A stretch of 53,290 bases of DNA from an uncultured Bacteroidales bacterium (GCA_902787185.1 CADAFP010000026.1:1-53290), one strand, 5' to 3'; positions 1 through 9,207 are shown, counted from the stretch's first letter. Program-made: numbers and translations. The notes: generated by a model from the letters alone, not told the origin.

Positions 1-165
1 AGTTAATAGTCAACTCCCTGCAGGGTTAAGCGAAAAACCATTCAACTTCTGTCAGGGATAAGGTCAAATCCATTCAACTTTTTTTAGGGTACTACAAACT
101 CTTCACTGTTCCCTGTTCACTGTTAACTCTTCACTGTTCACTGTTCACTGTTCACTGTTCACTGT
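1..165. repeat. Intergenic end region with 7-bp tandem repeat
   Basis: No gene is visible. Two loose copies of a phrase containing CCATTCAACTT lie at 49-85. From 108 onward the sequence is a degenerate tandem array of the 7-bp unit TTCACTG with variants TTAACTC and TTCCCTG. The array runs into the 3' end of the minus-strand transporter: its stop codon (166-168) and last sense codon are repeat units. The same unit recurs at 34.55 kb and 51.7-51.9 kb. Confidence 0.85.
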
Positions 166-1665
166 TCACTGCTTGGCGTGTGGTGTGGGGACGAGGATGG
201 TGAGCAGGGACGCGCCCAGGCCGTAATAGACGGCGTCGCCTGGCAGCGACAGGGCGTTAGCCACCAGCATGGCACCCACGCCCACGGGCATTGACAGCAG
301 CACGCGGCTGGGCTTAAAGCGCCCGGGGCACCACAGGGCGAAGCACAGCGGGAACATGATGGCCACGGCACGCAGGCCCAGCGACAGGAAGCCGAGGTCG
401 TTGATGAAGGCGCTGTGGAACAGCAACGTGGCAAGCACCGCCAACGTGAGGATGCCCACGATGGACAGGCGCGTCTGGGACAGTGGCGACAGCGGCGACG
501 CGGTCATTCCCATGCGTCGCTTGAAGTTGCCATACACGTCCCTCACCAGGATGGTCGCCGCGCCCAGCGACAGGCCACTGCCACACCCCAAGATGTTGAC
601 CAGCATGGTACCCAGCATTAACCCGCCAAGCCAGGCGGGGAGGTGGTGCAGGATAAACGCGGGAAACGCTTGGGCCGAGTTCTCGATGACGCCCAGCCCT
701 GCAGGCAGCGTCTCGCCAGCGGCTTGCATAGCCTTTAACTCTTCGGCGGTGACATAGTGACCGCGCATATAGATGCCCACAAGCGTGCACGCGGCGCCGA
801 TGATGGGCATGAACAGGGCACATAGCATCGAGCCACGGCGGGCCTTGCGGGTATCGGCGGCCGACCAGATGCACTGGGCATAGCTCTGCGTGCATACCAC
901 ACCCAGCACCAGCGACAGGCAGCCGCCCAAGTCCTTGAAGATGCCGCGGGCAAAGGGGGAACCATACCTGTGATGGATGCTCTCGATATCACTCAGGCCG
1001 TTAAATTGGGCGAGGGCAGGGGAGCGGTAAGCGGCGTCTAACCCATCGCGCAGCCCCGACAGCCCTCCTGCCACATGCCACACCACAATGCCCGCCGCCA
1101 GTGAGCACAGGTAGAGCAGCACCAGCTTGACGATGCCCCCGGCGCCCGCACTGCGGATGCCGCCGAACAGCACCATCAGCATGATGAGCACGGCTCCAGT
1201 GACCGATGCCCACACTGTGGACATCCCGAACAGGCTGCCAATCATTGCCGACGAGGACAGCACCTGTGACATGATGCTGATAAAGATGCCGATGAGGAAC
1301 AGCAGCGACCCCACGGTCTCGGCTTTGCGGCCATACTCGCGGCTCACCACCTCGAGCAGCGTCGTGCAGCCGCTGCGCCGCAATGGACCGGCATAGAACA
1401 GCCCCAGCACCAGCGCACCCAGGCCGGCACCGATGGTGAACCACCATGCCGACAGGCCATAGCAGAATGCCAGTTGAGCGGTCCCGATAGTGGATTGCCC
1501 GCCCGCCAGTGTGCCCAGCATCGCGCCACACACCATCCAGCTGCCGCTTGTGCCGCCGGTGGTGAAACTGTGCGCGTCCTTCACTCTCAGCGCCGACAGC
1601 CAACTCACGGCCAGCAGCAGGCCCACGGTGAGCAGGACCCCGATGATATGTACGATGGATACCAT
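166..1665 (-). CDS. Sodium:solute symporter (SSS) family protein
   Basis: About 499 residues, almost entirely hydrophobic with roughly 12-13 predicted membrane segments, typical of the SSS fold. The N-terminal half has the family look: a first helix, then a loop (TTGGTSGSWMVCGAMLGTLAG) leading into helix 2 with small residues and GGQSTIG, as in sodium-coupled transporters. The substrate cannot be read from sequence. I chose the ATG at 1665 (MVSIVHII) because it begins directly at the first membrane helix and lies downstream of a TAACTTTG box; an upstream in-frame start would add a non-hydrophobic leader overlapping the promoter. It is divergent from the PrsW-like gene. Its final codon and stop lie inside a 7-bp repeat. 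Confidence 0.85.
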   Translation of the reverse strand: MVSIVHIIGVLLTVGLLLAVSWLSALRVKDAHSFTTGGTSGSWMVCGAMLGTLAGGQSTIGTAQLAFCYGLSAWWFTIGAGLGALVLGLFYAGPLRRSGCTTLLEVVSREYGRKAETVGSLLFLIGIFISIMSQVLSSSAMIGSLFGMSTVWASVTGAVLIMLMVLFGGIRSAGAGGIVKLVLLYLCSLAAGIVVWHVAGGLSGLRDGLDAAYRSPALAQFNGLSDIESIHHRYGSPFARGIFKDLGGCLSLVLGVVCTQSYAQCIWSAADTRKARRGSMLCALFMPIIGAACTLVGIYMRGHYVTAEELKAMQAAGETLPAGLGVIENSAQAFPAFILHHLPAWLGGLMLGTMLVNILGCGSGLSLGAATILVRDVYGNFKRRMGMTASPLSPLSQTRLSIVGILTLAVLATLLFHSAFINDLGFLSLGLRAVAIMFPLCFALWCPGRFKPSRVLLSMPVGVGAMLVANALSLPGDAVYYGLGASLLTILVPTPHAKQ

Positions 1666-1686
1666 GATATTATCGTTTTCGGCCTG

Positions 1687-1725
1687 CAAAGTTACACAGA
1701 TTTTCAAGAATTATCTGTATCTTTG
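1687..1725. promoter_or_regulatory. Divergent -7 boxes for SSS transporter and PrsW gene
   Basis: Minus strand: TAACTTTG at 1694-1687, 21 nt before the transporter ATG. Plus strand: TATCTTTG at 1718-1725, 31 nt before the PrsW ATG. Both match the Bacteroidota -7 consensus TAnnTTTG; no clear -33 TTTG is seen for either. Confidence 0.55.
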
Positions 1726-1756
1726 TCAATTGTTGAATCAAAAACCGTACCTGATT

Positions 1757-2509
1757 ATGTTACTTATCGTGATTACCGCATTGTTGCCGGTGCTGATTCT
1801 CGGCTGGTGGATATATAACAAGGACTCGGCACGTCCCGAGCCGTTGAAGCAACTCATCCTGGCTTTTTCCTACGGTGTGGGCTCCACTTTCATCTCGGTC
1901 CTCATCGTGGGAGTGATGAAGGCGATGGGCCTCTTCGTTTATGACCTGGAGACCTTTACCGGCGCCGTTTCCACGGCATTGCTAGCGGCGGCAATCCCCG
2001 AAGAACTTGCCAAGCTGGCGATGCTATGGCTCTTTTTGCGCAAGAGTCTCTACTACGACGAGTACCTCGACGGCATCGTCTATGCCGCCTGTGTCGGACT
2101 CGGTTTTGCGGGAGCCGAGAACATCCTCTACCTGCTGCAGAGCGACAATTGGGTGGGTGTGGGCATCGTCAGGGGACTGACTGCTGTGCCGGCCCATTTC
2201 GCGATGGCCTGCGCCATGGGATATTTCTACAGCAAGCGCCACTTTGGCGACCGCAGCAACATCACCGCTTGCTGCATCCTTGCGGTGCCGGTCATCATCC
2301 ACTGGACGTGGGACGCGCTCGCCTTCAGTGGCGGGCTCTTGCCAGCCCTGTCGGTCGTCGTCAATGTCTTGTTTGTCGTTCTCATCTATTATCTTTACAA
2401 GAGCACTAAGCATCGCATCGCCGACCTGACGCAGCAGGACCTGGACCGCAGGACACCGCCGCCCTTCAACCAAGGTGATGGCACCTCAACGCCTCCGCCC
2501 CTGCCATGA
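1757..2509 (+). CDS. PrsW-family intramembrane protease
   Basis: A 250-residue polytopic membrane protein. Diagnostic motifs of the PrsW (CPBP-like, glutamic-type) family are visible: an EELAK motif at about residue 80 (AAIPEELAKLAMLW), a G..AGAEN helix near 120, HFAMACAMGYF near 145 and a late HWTWDAL histidine near 180. These glutamates and histidines are the residues proposed for catalysis in the family. In other bacteria PrsW cleaves anti-sigma factors; the substrate here is unknown. The tail is proline-rich (TPPPF, TPPPLP) and probably cytoplasmic. The ATG at 1757 was chosen since the protein then starts with a first helix (MLLIVITALLPVLILGWW); a longer frame upstream overlaps the promoter and the divergent gene. 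Confidence 0.85.
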   Translation: MLLIVITALLPVLILGWWIYNKDSARPEPLKQLILAFSYGVGSTFISVLIVGVMKAMGLFVYDLETFTGAVSTALLAAAIPEELAKLAMLWLFLRKSLYYDEYLDGIVYAACVGLGFAGAENILYLLQSDNWVGVGIVRGLTAVPAHFAMACAMGYFYSKRHFGDRSNITACCILAVPVIIHWTWDALAFSGGLLPALSVVVNVLFVVLIYYLYKSTKHRIADLTQQDLDRRTPPPFNQGDGTSTPPPLP

Positions 2510-2562
2510 AGCGGCCCTCAGTAAGCACCGTCATTATCTCCAGACACCAATGAAATAATTAG

Positions 2563-2802
2563 GGTGTCCGGTAAAAAATGCGCACACACCATCAAAGTAT
2601 TGTTAATAAGATTATCCACTGCTGTTTCCCATAATGGGGCCTGGTCAAGCCTCGAAGAGGCAGATCGGGCAGTATGCCCGATTTCAAATGCGAAACACCA
2701 TGCGAGTGGGTCGAAGGCCCACGAAGCTTGGTGCACTGCTGATGACTGTCAAGTGCGTCGAAGACGAACTTCAGCCATAGCAAAATGCCTGACCCGGACA
2801 CC
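2563..2802. mobile_element. 240-bp MITE-like element or insertion-sequence remnant
   Basis: Bounded by perfect 9-bp inverted termini GGTGTCCGG (2563-2571) and CCGGACACC (2794-2802). A direct repeat GACACCAATG-AAATAATTA (2543-2561) recurs with two extra bases at 2797-2817, spanning the right terminus and its flank. No convincing open reading frame exists on either strand. This pattern fits a non-autonomous element or the collapsed ends of an insertion sequence. It sits between the PrsW gene and the terminator of the cleaved-adhesin gene. I do not recognise the family. Confidence 0.45.
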
Positions 2803-2812
2803 AATGTAAATA

Positions 2813-2843
2813 AATTAAGGCGGCCCAATGGGTCGCCTTAATT
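2813..2843 (-). terminator. Terminator of cleaved-adhesin gene
   Basis: Inverted repeat TTAAGGCGGCCC / GGGTCGCCTTAA around a 3-nt loop (AAT), one G-U pair, extended by A-T pairs. Read on the minus strand it is followed by the T-rich AATTTATTTAC. It lies about 35 nt past the stop of the minus-strand gene. Confidence 0.8.
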
Positions 2844-2844
2844 A

Positions 2845-2881
2845 TAATGCTATAAGCTATTTGCTAAAAGCTAATTGCTTA
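2845..2881. repeat. Degenerate 9-10 bp repeat at a gene 3' end
   Basis: Four loose copies built on GCTA(A/T)(A/T)(A/T)GCT: GCTATAAGC, TATTTGCTAA, AAGCTAATTGC, then GCTTA. The last three bases give the TAA stop (2879-2881) of the minus-strand gene, as with other repeats of this window. Confidence 0.5.
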
Positions 2882-4726
2882 CTTGATCACCTTAGCAGCG
2901 CTGGTGGTACCGTCGGTGTAGGTGGTAACAACGATGGTCAGGCCATTAGCCTGCTGCATCTCCTGGCCGGCAGCGTTGAAGTAGCGTACGCTGGCAACAG
3001 CCTTCTCACCATTCAGCTCATCGAGACCGGTGCGCGGGGTTACGGTGAACGAGCAGCTTACGTGCAGCGACTCAGTCTTGCCGCTGGCGAGAGCATAAGC
3101 CTCAACTACATAGTAACCGTCCTCCTCGAAGGGGATAACATCGTCGTAAAGCATCCAGTCGCTCCACTCGCCGTTGTCCTTAGCATAGCGGTAGTACAGC
3201 TCACTCTCCTCACTCGGGGTGATGGTTACGAAGTAAGCGTGAACGCCCTGCTGGGTGTCGGCAGCGATGCTGGGAGCCTCGGTCTGCTCGGTAGGAATTA
3301 CCTCTTCCTTCAGAGTGGTGAACAGAACAACGGGAGTCCAGTCGGTCTCAACCTCATTCTCGTTGTAAGCCTGTACCTCAACCTCATAGGTGGTCTCGGG
3401 AGTCAGACCCTCGATGGTGTAGTTGGTGTCGTTCAGGTCATAAACATAGATCCACTCGTTGGGCTCCTCACCGGGAATGGTCAGCTCGATGTCATCAAGG
3501 AAGATGTAGTAATTGTCCTCACTGTCGTGGTGACGGAAAGCGAAGTGACCCATCTGGCCAGCATACTCGCTCAGGTCGAAGGTGTACTGCTCCCATTCTT
3601 CACCGGGCTGCAGGAAGTCAGAGATAGCAACATAGCTATCGAGATCATCAACATCGCCAGTGGTTACGTAAACAGTGAAACCATCAGGGAACCAGCTGGT
3701 GTAGTTAGAAGCCCAGAATGACAGCTGGCCACCCAGAGGTACCTCAGGCGAAATCATCCAGTTGTCGGGATCAAATGAGCCGTAGCCACTGTAGTAGCTA
3801 ACGCCCCAGAATACGTTGTTGCCACCATGAGCACCTTCGTAACCAGTGGTCATCCAATCCAGGCCGTCACCGTCAGCGTCAATCAAAGTGAACTCTGAAT
3901 AGTCATCCTCCTCAGCACCCCAGAAGAAGCTCTGAGCGGCATTGGGATTGTAAACGCGGTAGCGCAGGTTCCAGAAGTTGTCGTCATTGTCGTCCCAGGT
4001 CACAACAGCGGTGGTGGCGGTGGGCTCAGCAACAACGTTCTCGGGCATCGTGGGATCGGGAATGATGATCTCCTCGGTGTTCAGGGTAACGTCGTCAACG
4101 TTCAGCATGAACATGTCATAGGTGTTGTAGTGACGGATAGCGAAGCAACCCATCTGGCCCTGATAGGGAGTCAGGTCGTACTTGTACTCTACATACTCGC
4201 CAGTTGCGGTGTGGTCAACACCAACCTTTACGAAGTTGTTAACGTCGCTGGGATCGCCAACGCAAACGTAAACGGCGAAGGTCTCAGATGCATAGCTGGG
4301 ATCTTGACCCATAGCCCAGAACTTCAGCGTACCGCCAAGCTCCATAACGGGCGAAATCATCCAGTTGTCGGGGGTAAGAGCACCTGCACCGTCATTGTCA
4401 TAGCTCTTGGATGACATAACGCCATCGCCGCTGTGGCAAGTCATGCGGCCAGTCTCCAGACCAGCGTTGTTGTAGTACTCCCAGTTGAAGCCGTCGCCGT
4501 CGTTGTCAACGAACGTCCAGTCAGCGATCTGGCCCTGATCCTCGAAGTCCCAAGAGGTAGCACCCTTGGTCATCTTGTACTGGGCACCGAAATTGTCGCT
4601 CTTTACAACGGCAGCGGGAACTTGAGCCTTACCGCCACGAAGCATCTTGAATGACTCGGGCCTTTGTGCCTGCAGTGCGGGGATAGCTAATGCAGCCATC
4701 AGCAGAATTAAAGATAATTTCTTCAT
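2879..4726 (-). CDS. Secreted cleaved-adhesin/FN3 protein with type IX-like C-terminal tail
   Basis: 615 residues. Signal peptide (MKKLSLILLMAALAIPALQA). Two jellyroll domains of the cleaved-adhesin type at about 45-200 and 265-420; each has the hallmark WDFED or similar opening, DNDGDGFNW, DNWMISP and GQMG(C/H)FA(I/F)RH. A fibronectin III domain appears split: strands up to WNLRYRVYN come before the second jellyroll and the rest (YTIEGLTPETTYEVEVQAYN) after it. An Ig-like region follows (about 480-560), then a tail with VRYFNAAGQEM and GLTIVV that resembles type A sorting domains of the type IX secretion system. Such proteins are surface adhesins or gingipain-type accessory domains; no protease domain is present. 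Start at 4726 puts the signal peptide first. A close paralogue lies at 41608-43884. Confidence 0.85.
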   Translation of the reverse strand: MKKLSLILLMAALAIPALQAQRPESFKMLRGGKAQVPAAVVKSDNFGAQYKMTKGATSWDFEDQGQIADWTFVDNDGDGFNWEYYNNAGLETGRMTCHSGDGVMSSKSYDNDGAGALTPDNWMISPVMELGGTLKFWAMGQDPSYASETFAVYVCVGDPSDVNNFVKVGVDHTATGEYVEYKYDLTPYQGQMGCFAIRHYNTYDMFMLNVDDVTLNTEEIIIPDPTMPENVVAEPTATTAVVTWDDNDDNFWNLRYRVYNPNAAQSFFWGAEEDDYSEFTLIDADGDGLDWMTTGYEGAHGGNNVFWGVSYYSGYGSFDPDNWMISPEVPLGGQLSFWASNYTSWFPDGFTVYVTTGDVDDLDSYVAISDFLQPGEEWEQYTFDLSEYAGQMGHFAFRHHDSEDNYYIFLDDIELTIPGEEPNEWIYVYDLNDTNYTIEGLTPETTYEVEVQAYNENEVETDWTPVVLFTTLKEEVIPTEQTEAPSIAADTQQGVHAYFVTITPSEESELYYRYAKDNGEWSDWMLYDDVIPFEEDGYYVVEAYALASGKTESLHVSCSFTVTPRTGLDELNGEKAVASVRYFNAAGQEMQQANGLTIVVTTYTDGTTSAAKVIK

Positions 4727-4792
4727 ACACACTAAAAATTTAAAGTTAAACAAAAAAAATAATTTATACTTTATCAAATGTTTTCAATGTCG

Positions 4793-4823
4793 CAAAAGTA
4801 GATAAAAAAAATCTAATGCCAAA
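4793..4823 (-). promoter_or_regulatory. Promoter of cleaved-adhesin gene
   Basis: On the minus strand TTTG (4823-4820), 19 nt, TACTTTTG (4800-4793): a full match to the Bacteroidota -33/-7 consensus. It gives an A/T-rich leader of about 60 nt before the ATG at 4726. Confidence 0.7.
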
Positions 4824-5019
4824 GAAAAAAACAATATTTCCTTTGATTTATTTCTCATTTATATCTTTTTCGGTGAATATGGCACACCGATATCGTTCAT
4901 TTCAGCCTTAATCCTTACTATGATAGCCCACTTGAGAGGGGTTTTCTCTTGCTAATAGCCCATGGGTAAACATTCAGCTATTGGGCGTAATTTGGCATTT
5001 TTATGATGCATATGCGCCG
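4824..5019. other. Intergenic gap, no gene seen
   Basis: With the promoter region this forms a 293-bp gap. It holds the downstream region of the S41 protease gene with only a weak 6-bp inverted repeat (AATAGC/GCTATT near 4953-4976). No open reading frame or clear terminator is seen. Confidence 0.5.
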
Positions 5020-6660
5020 TTATTGGTTCTCACGACGCTTCACCAGCCGCTCATACTCGGGGTTGCCCTCGTGCAACAGGCGCTCAAACCGCTCGCGGTC
5101 GTTCAGCACCTCGACAGCAACCTTTAAATCGCGGTTGCGGTGGTTGATGATGACGTTGTAGGCGCTCTGGTCGCCATACACGTCGCGTGCGATCAAGCCT
5201 TTAATGATGTCCTTGAGCAGGCGCTCGCTGGTGCGGTATTTCTCCTCGTCATACTTGACGCTGTCATTCTCGCCCATGGCGATGAAGTCGCGCATCATCT
5301 CGTCGCTCACGACGAATCCGTTGTCAAAGTCGGCAAGCGTCTTGAATTGCTTGCTGATGGCCTTGCGGTTCTTGTCCACATACTTGATGGAGTACTGGTT
5401 CAGGATGCCCTTTGCGCTCAAGTCGCGGTAGTAGGTGCTGTACTCGCTGGTATCGACAGGAACAAACACGTCGGGCATCACGCCTCCGCCACCATAGATG
5501 GTGCGGCCATGCAGGCGCGTCGTGTAGCGCAGCGTGTCGTTAAACTGGATGCTGTCCAAGCAGTAGTATTCGCCTTCATTGTAACGGTCCACCAGCTCGT
5601 GTTCGTAGGCCTTCTTGTCACCGCGGTTGTAGGGCTTCTGGATGCAACGGCCGCTGGGCGTGTAGTAGCGGGCAACGGTTAGGCGCATCATCGAGCCGTC
5701 CTCAAACTTGAACGGACGCTGTACCAGGCCTTTGCCAAAGGTGCGGCGACCAACCACCACAGCGCGGTCCCAGTCCTGCATGGCGCCAGCGAAGATCTCG
5801 GCTGCCGAGGCCGAGTATTGGTTGACTATCACGACCATCGGCAATTCCTTATACTCGCCCCAGCCGTTGGCGTGGGCTTCGCTGCGCGGGGCGTTCTGGC
5901 CTTCGGTATAGACCAGCAACTGGCCGTGGTCCAGAAACTCGTTGCACATGTCGATGGCGGCATTCAAGTAGCCGCCGCCGTTGTCGCTCAGGTCCATCAC
6001 CAGTTGCGTCATGCCTTGTTTCTTCAACACCTTGAGGGCGTCCATCATCTCCTCGTGCGTTTTGGCGCCAAAACGCGAGATGCGCAGGTAGCCAGTGCGT
6101 TCGTCAAGCATATACTTGGCGTCGATGCTGTGCAACGGGATATTGTCGCGCGTGATGCGGAAGGTGATTAGTTCGGGCACGCCGGCACGCTTCACCTTGA
6201 TGGTGACCTGGGTGCCCTTCTTGCCGCGCAAGCGCTTCTGGATGTCGCTGTTGCGCATCTTCACGCCGGCAATCGTCGTGTCGTTGACCATGATGATGCG
6301 GTCGCCCGCCAGCACACCCACGCGCTCGCTGGGGCCGCCGGGGACGGTCTGGATGACGTAGAGCGTGTCCTGATTCATGTTGAACTGGATGCCCACGCCG
6401 CTGAACTCGCCCTGCAGCGGTTCCTCAAGTTCCTTGGTCTCTTTGGCGTCGGTATAGGAAGAGTGGGGGTCCAGGCTTTCGAGCATGCCCTTGATAGCGT
6501 CTTCCACGAGTTTCTCCTCGTTGACCGAGTCCACATACAGACTCGAGATGGCATACTCGGCATTTAACAGTTTCTGCAGCGCCTGGGGCATCGAGCGCTG
6601 GGCTGTAACGGTCATTGACAACGCCGTGAACACGGCTGCGGCAACAAATATCTTTTTCAT
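5020..6660 (-). CDS. S41 family C-terminal processing peptidase
   Basis: 546 residues with a signal peptide (MKKIFVAAAVFTALSMTVTA). Order: N-terminal helical region with LDPHSSY (about 60-70), PDZ domain (about 85-175; GVGIQFNM, GPSERVGVLAGDRI), then the S41 core (about 190-380). Catalytic serine in SASAAEIFAGA and general-base lysine in FGKGLVQ, followed by ARYYTPSGRCIQ, identify an active Ctp/tail-specific protease. It probably acts in the periplasm, trimming or degrading proteins from their C terminus. Two further paralogues sit in tandem at 46638-49881. It lies 57 bp after coaD on the same strand, so it may be read from the parE-coaD unit. Confidence 0.9.
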   Translation of the reverse strand: MKKIFVAAAVFTALSMTVTAQRSMPQALQKLLNAEYAISSLYVDSVNEEKLVEDAIKGMLESLDPHSSYTDAKETKELEEPLQGEFSGVGIQFNMNQDTLYVIQTVPGGPSERVGVLAGDRIIMVNDTTIAGVKMRNSDIQKRLRGKKGTQVTIKVKRAGVPELITFRITRDNIPLHSIDAKYMLDERTGYLRISRFGAKTHEEMMDALKVLKKQGMTQLVMDLSDNGGGYLNAAIDMCNEFLDHGQLLVYTEGQNAPRSEAHANGWGEYKELPMVVIVNQYSASAAEIFAGAMQDWDRAVVVGRRTFGKGLVQRPFKFEDGSMMRLTVARYYTPSGRCIQKPYNRGDKKAYEHELVDRYNEGEYYCLDSIQFNDTLRYTTRLHGRTIYGGGGVMPDVFVPVDTSEYSTYYRDLSAKGILNQYSIKYVDKNRKAISKQFKTLADFDNGFVVSDEMMRDFIAMGENDSVKYDEEKYRTSERLLKDIIKGLIARDVYGDQSAYNVIINHRNRDLKVAVEVLNDRERFERLLHEGNPEYERLVKRRENQ

Positions 6661-6670
6661 GCAATATTCT

Positions 6671-6712
6671 GTAATATAGTTATATAGCCTATATAGTCTA
6701 TATTGATACTTT
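6671..6712. repeat. Degenerate 9-bp repeat between coaD and S41 gene
   Basis: AATATAGTT ATATAGCCT ATATAGTCT ATATTGATA: four 9-bp units ending next to the coaD stop (6718-6720). Short, AT-rich and imperfect, but the 9-bp period matches the arrays near 14.6, 30.0 and 34.5 kb. Confidence 0.45.
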
Positions 6713-6717
6713 AGGTA

Positions 6718-7215
6718 TTAAAACGCTTCCAGGTTAGTTCCCTCGGGCAGATAGCGGCTCACGTCCTGCCCATAGCGGTGCAACTCACGCACGATGCTGC
6801 TGCTGATGTGGCTGTACTCGGGCAGGGTATAGAGCAGGATGGTCTCGATGCCCGTCAGGTCGCGGTTCACCTCGGCCAGGTGCTTCTCGTTCTCGAAGTC
6901 TTGAATCAGGCGCACACCGCGCACGATGAATCCTGCGCCCACCTCGCGGGCCACGTCAACGGTCAATCCGGTGTAGGAAATGACCTCGACGCGAGGGTCG
7001 CCTTTAAACACGCTCTCAATCATCGCCTTGCGCTGCTCCATCGTCAGGAACGAACGCTTGTCGGCATTGACGCCGATGGCGATAATAAACCTGTCGAACA
7101 GCGGTAACGCGCGGCGCACAATCGACTCGTGGCCGCGGGTAAACGGGTCAAACGACCCGGGGAACAGCGCCACGCGCTTCCCTTCATTGTCAATGCACTG
7201 TGATGTCTTCATCAT
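6718..7215 (-). CDS. coaD: Phosphopantetheine adenylyltransferase
   Basis: 165 residues, the usual length is about 160. Nucleotidyltransferase signature [19 protein letters not shown] (T/HxGH motif) near the N terminus, then NADKRSFLT and the family motif Y.GL.VD.A near 80, VRGVR and the late ISSSIVRE. It catalyses the penultimate, ATP-dependent step of coenzyme A synthesis, making dephospho-CoA. The start overlaps the 3' end of parE by 26 bp, suggesting translational coupling; two adjacent ATGs (7215 and 7212) are equally possible. Confidence 0.95.
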   Translation of the reverse strand: MMKTSQCIDNEGKRVALFPGSFDPFTRGHESIVRRALPLFDRFIIAIGVNADKRSFLTMEQRKAMIESVFKGDPRVEVISYTGLTVDVAREVGAGFIVRGVRLIQDFENEKHLAEVNRDLTGIETILLYTLPEYSHISSSIVRELHRYGQDVSRYLPEGTNLEAF

Positions 7216-9175
7216 CCTCGTTCACTAAGTTGTCAATAATGAAACTCTGGCGCTCCATGGTGTTCTTGCCCATAAAGAAGGCGAGCATCTGCTTCACCGA
7301 GTCCTCTTTGCGCAACTGCACGCGGTCAAGACGCATGTCGGGACCGATGAAGTCCTTGAACTCGTCGGGCGAAATCTCTCCTAATCCTTTGAATCGGGTA
7401 ATCTCGGCAGCGTCGCCCAGCTTGTCGAGGGCCCTCATGCGCTCCTCGTCGCTGTAGCAGTAGTAGGTCTCCACCTTTTGTGGCTTGGCCTCGCGCTTGG
7501 TCGAGCGGTTCTTGCGCTTGGCTTCCTTCTTGTTGAGCACGCGGAACAGCGGCGTCTGCAGGATATACAGGTGGCCGGTCTTGATGAGCTCGGGGCAGAA
7601 TTGCAGGAAGTAGGTCAACAGCAGCAGGCGAATGTGCATGCCGTCAACATCGGCATCGGTGGCGATGATGACCTTGTTGTAGCGCAGGCCGTCGATGCCG
7701 TCCTCGATGTTGAGGGCCGACTGCAGCATGGCAAACTCGGCGTTGGTGATCACCTTCTTGGGGTCCAACCCATAGGTGTTCAACGGTTTGCCGCGCAGCG
7801 AGAAGACGGCCTGGGTCTCCACGTCGCGTATCTTGGTGATAGAGCCGCTCGCGCTCAGACCCTCGGTGATGAAGATGGAGCTGTCGCCGCGGCGGTCATT
7901 GTCCTTGGGAGCGCGCGCGTCATTGAAGTGGACACGGCAGTCGCGCAGCTTGTCGTTGTGGAGGGCGGCCTTCTTGACATTCTCGCGCACCTGCTTGCTC
8001 ACGCCGGCGATGGCCTTGCGCTCACGCTCGTTGTCCTGAATCTTCTTCAGCAGCACCTCGGCGGTCTCAGGCGCCTTGTGCAGGTAGTCGTCGAGCTCCT
8101 TCTTGATGAAGTCGTTGATATACTTGTAGATGGTGGGGCCGTCTTTCCACATGATGCTGCTGCCCAACTTGATCTTGGTCTGGGACTCAAACACGGGCTC
8201 CTCGACCTTGATGCTGATGGCGGCGACGATGCCGTTGCGGATGTCGCTGTACTCGAAGTTCTTGCCGTAGAACTCCTTGATGGTCCTCGACAGGGCCTCG
8301 CGGAAGGCGCTCTGGTGGGTGCCGCCCTGAGTGGTGTGCTGGCCGTTGACAAACGAGTAGAATTCCTCGCCCAGCTGGGCCGCATGGGTGATGACCACCT
8401 CGATGTCGTCGCCGGTGAAGTGCATCAGCGGGTACAGCGGGTCGTTGGTCATGTTCTCCTTCACCAGGTCGCTCAAGCCGTTGCGCGAGTGGTATTTCTT
8501 GCCGTTGAACATGAGCGTCAGGCCCGTGTTCAGGTAAGAATAGTTCTTGATCATCTGCTCGATGATGTCCTCGCGGAACTCGTAGTTCTTGAAGATGGTG
8601 CCGTCGGGCTTGAAGCGCACCAGCGTGCCGTTTTCCTCGCCCTCGTTGGCGGCGACAATGCCGCTCTCCTCCTTGGCGACACCCTCGTTATACAGGACTG
8701 ACGAGCATTGGCCGTCGCGCACGCTGCGGATGTAGAACTCGGTGGACAGGGCGTTCACCGCCTTGATGCCCACGCCGTTCAGACCCACCGACCGCTTGTA
8801 GGTCTGCGTGTCATACTTGGCGCCGGTGTTCATCTTGGACGATGCGGCCTTGACCTGGTCCAGCGGGATGCCGCGGCCGTAGTCGCGGATGGTCACCGCG
8901 CCGTCAACCACGTTGATGTCGATGGTCGGCTTGGCGTAGCCTGTGTTGAACTCGTCGATGCTGTTGTCGATAACCTCCTTGATGAGGACATACACGCCGT
9001 CATCATTCTGTGAGCCGTCACCCAGCTTGCCGATGTACATGCCCGGACGCTGACGGATGTGCTCGCGCGGTGACAGCGTCACCAGCCTGTCATAGCCGCC
9101 AAAGTCGCTCGGCGATTGTTGTCCCGCGTCAACAACGGGCTCTTCTATCATTTGATTCTCCTTGTCTTGTGACAT
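7190..9175 (-). CDS. parE: DNA topoisomerase IV subunit B (type IIA topoisomerase ATPase subunit)
   Basis: 661 residues. GHKL ATPase domain with [13 protein letters not shown], the ATP-binding [16 protein letters not shown] and the [14 protein letters not shown] loop; transducer domain in the middle; TOPRIM region (about 415-530) with [11 protein letters not shown] and DADVDG; C-terminal FKGLGE and MGKN motifs. Together with the A subunit (not in this window) it decatenates and relaxes chromosomes. The usual TOPRIM motif EGDSA reads EGLSA here. A Lys/Arg-rich insertion (about 560-580, [19 protein letters not shown]) interrupts the TOPRIM-tail region. The Bacteroidota neighbourhood parE-coaD-S41 protease supports parE over gyrB. 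Confidence 0.9.
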   Translation of the reverse strand: MSQDKENQMIEEPVVDAGQQSPSDFGGYDRLVTLSPREHIRQRPGMYIGKLGDGSQNDDGVYVLIKEVIDNSIDEFNTGYAKPTIDINVVDGAVTIRDYGRGIPLDQVKAASSKMNTGAKYDTQTYKRSVGLNGVGIKAVNALSTEFYIRSVRDGQCSSVLYNEGVAKEESGIVAANEGEENGTLVRFKPDGTIFKNYEFREDIIEQMIKNYSYLNTGLTLMFNGKKYHSRNGLSDLVKENMTNDPLYPLMHFTGDDIEVVITHAAQLGEEFYSFVNGQHTTQGGTHQSAFREALSRTIKEFYGKNFEYSDIRNGIVAAISIKVEEPVFESQTKIKLGSSIMWKDGPTIYKYINDFIKKELDDYLHKAPETAEVLLKKIQDNERERKAIAGVSKQVRENVKKAALHNDKLRDCRVHFNDARAPKDNDRRGDSSIFITEGLSASGSITKIRDVETQAVFSLRGKPLNTYGLDPKKVITNAEFAMLQSALNIEDGIDGLRYNKVIIATDADVDGMHIRLLLLTYFLQFCPELIKTGHLYILQTPLFRVLNKKEAKRKNRSTKREAKPQKVETYYCYSDEERMRALDKLGDAAEITRFKGLGEISPDEFKDFIGPDMRLDRVQLRKEDSVKQMLAFFMGKNTMERQSFIIDNLVNEDDEDITVH

Positions 9176-9207
9176 TCTGTAGATAACTAAATTCTGCGTT
9201 TAACTTG

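Noticed and set aside
2564-2809. 81-codon open frame inside the MITE-like element
   Set aside because: No transposase motif and the frame simply spans the non-coding element; both strands have similar spurious frames.
7478-8701. A 407-codon open frame antisense to parE
   Set aside because: It is the shadow of a GC-rich coding strand: biased Leu/Val/Ala/Gly composition, no motif, and it lies fully opposite a well-conserved gene.
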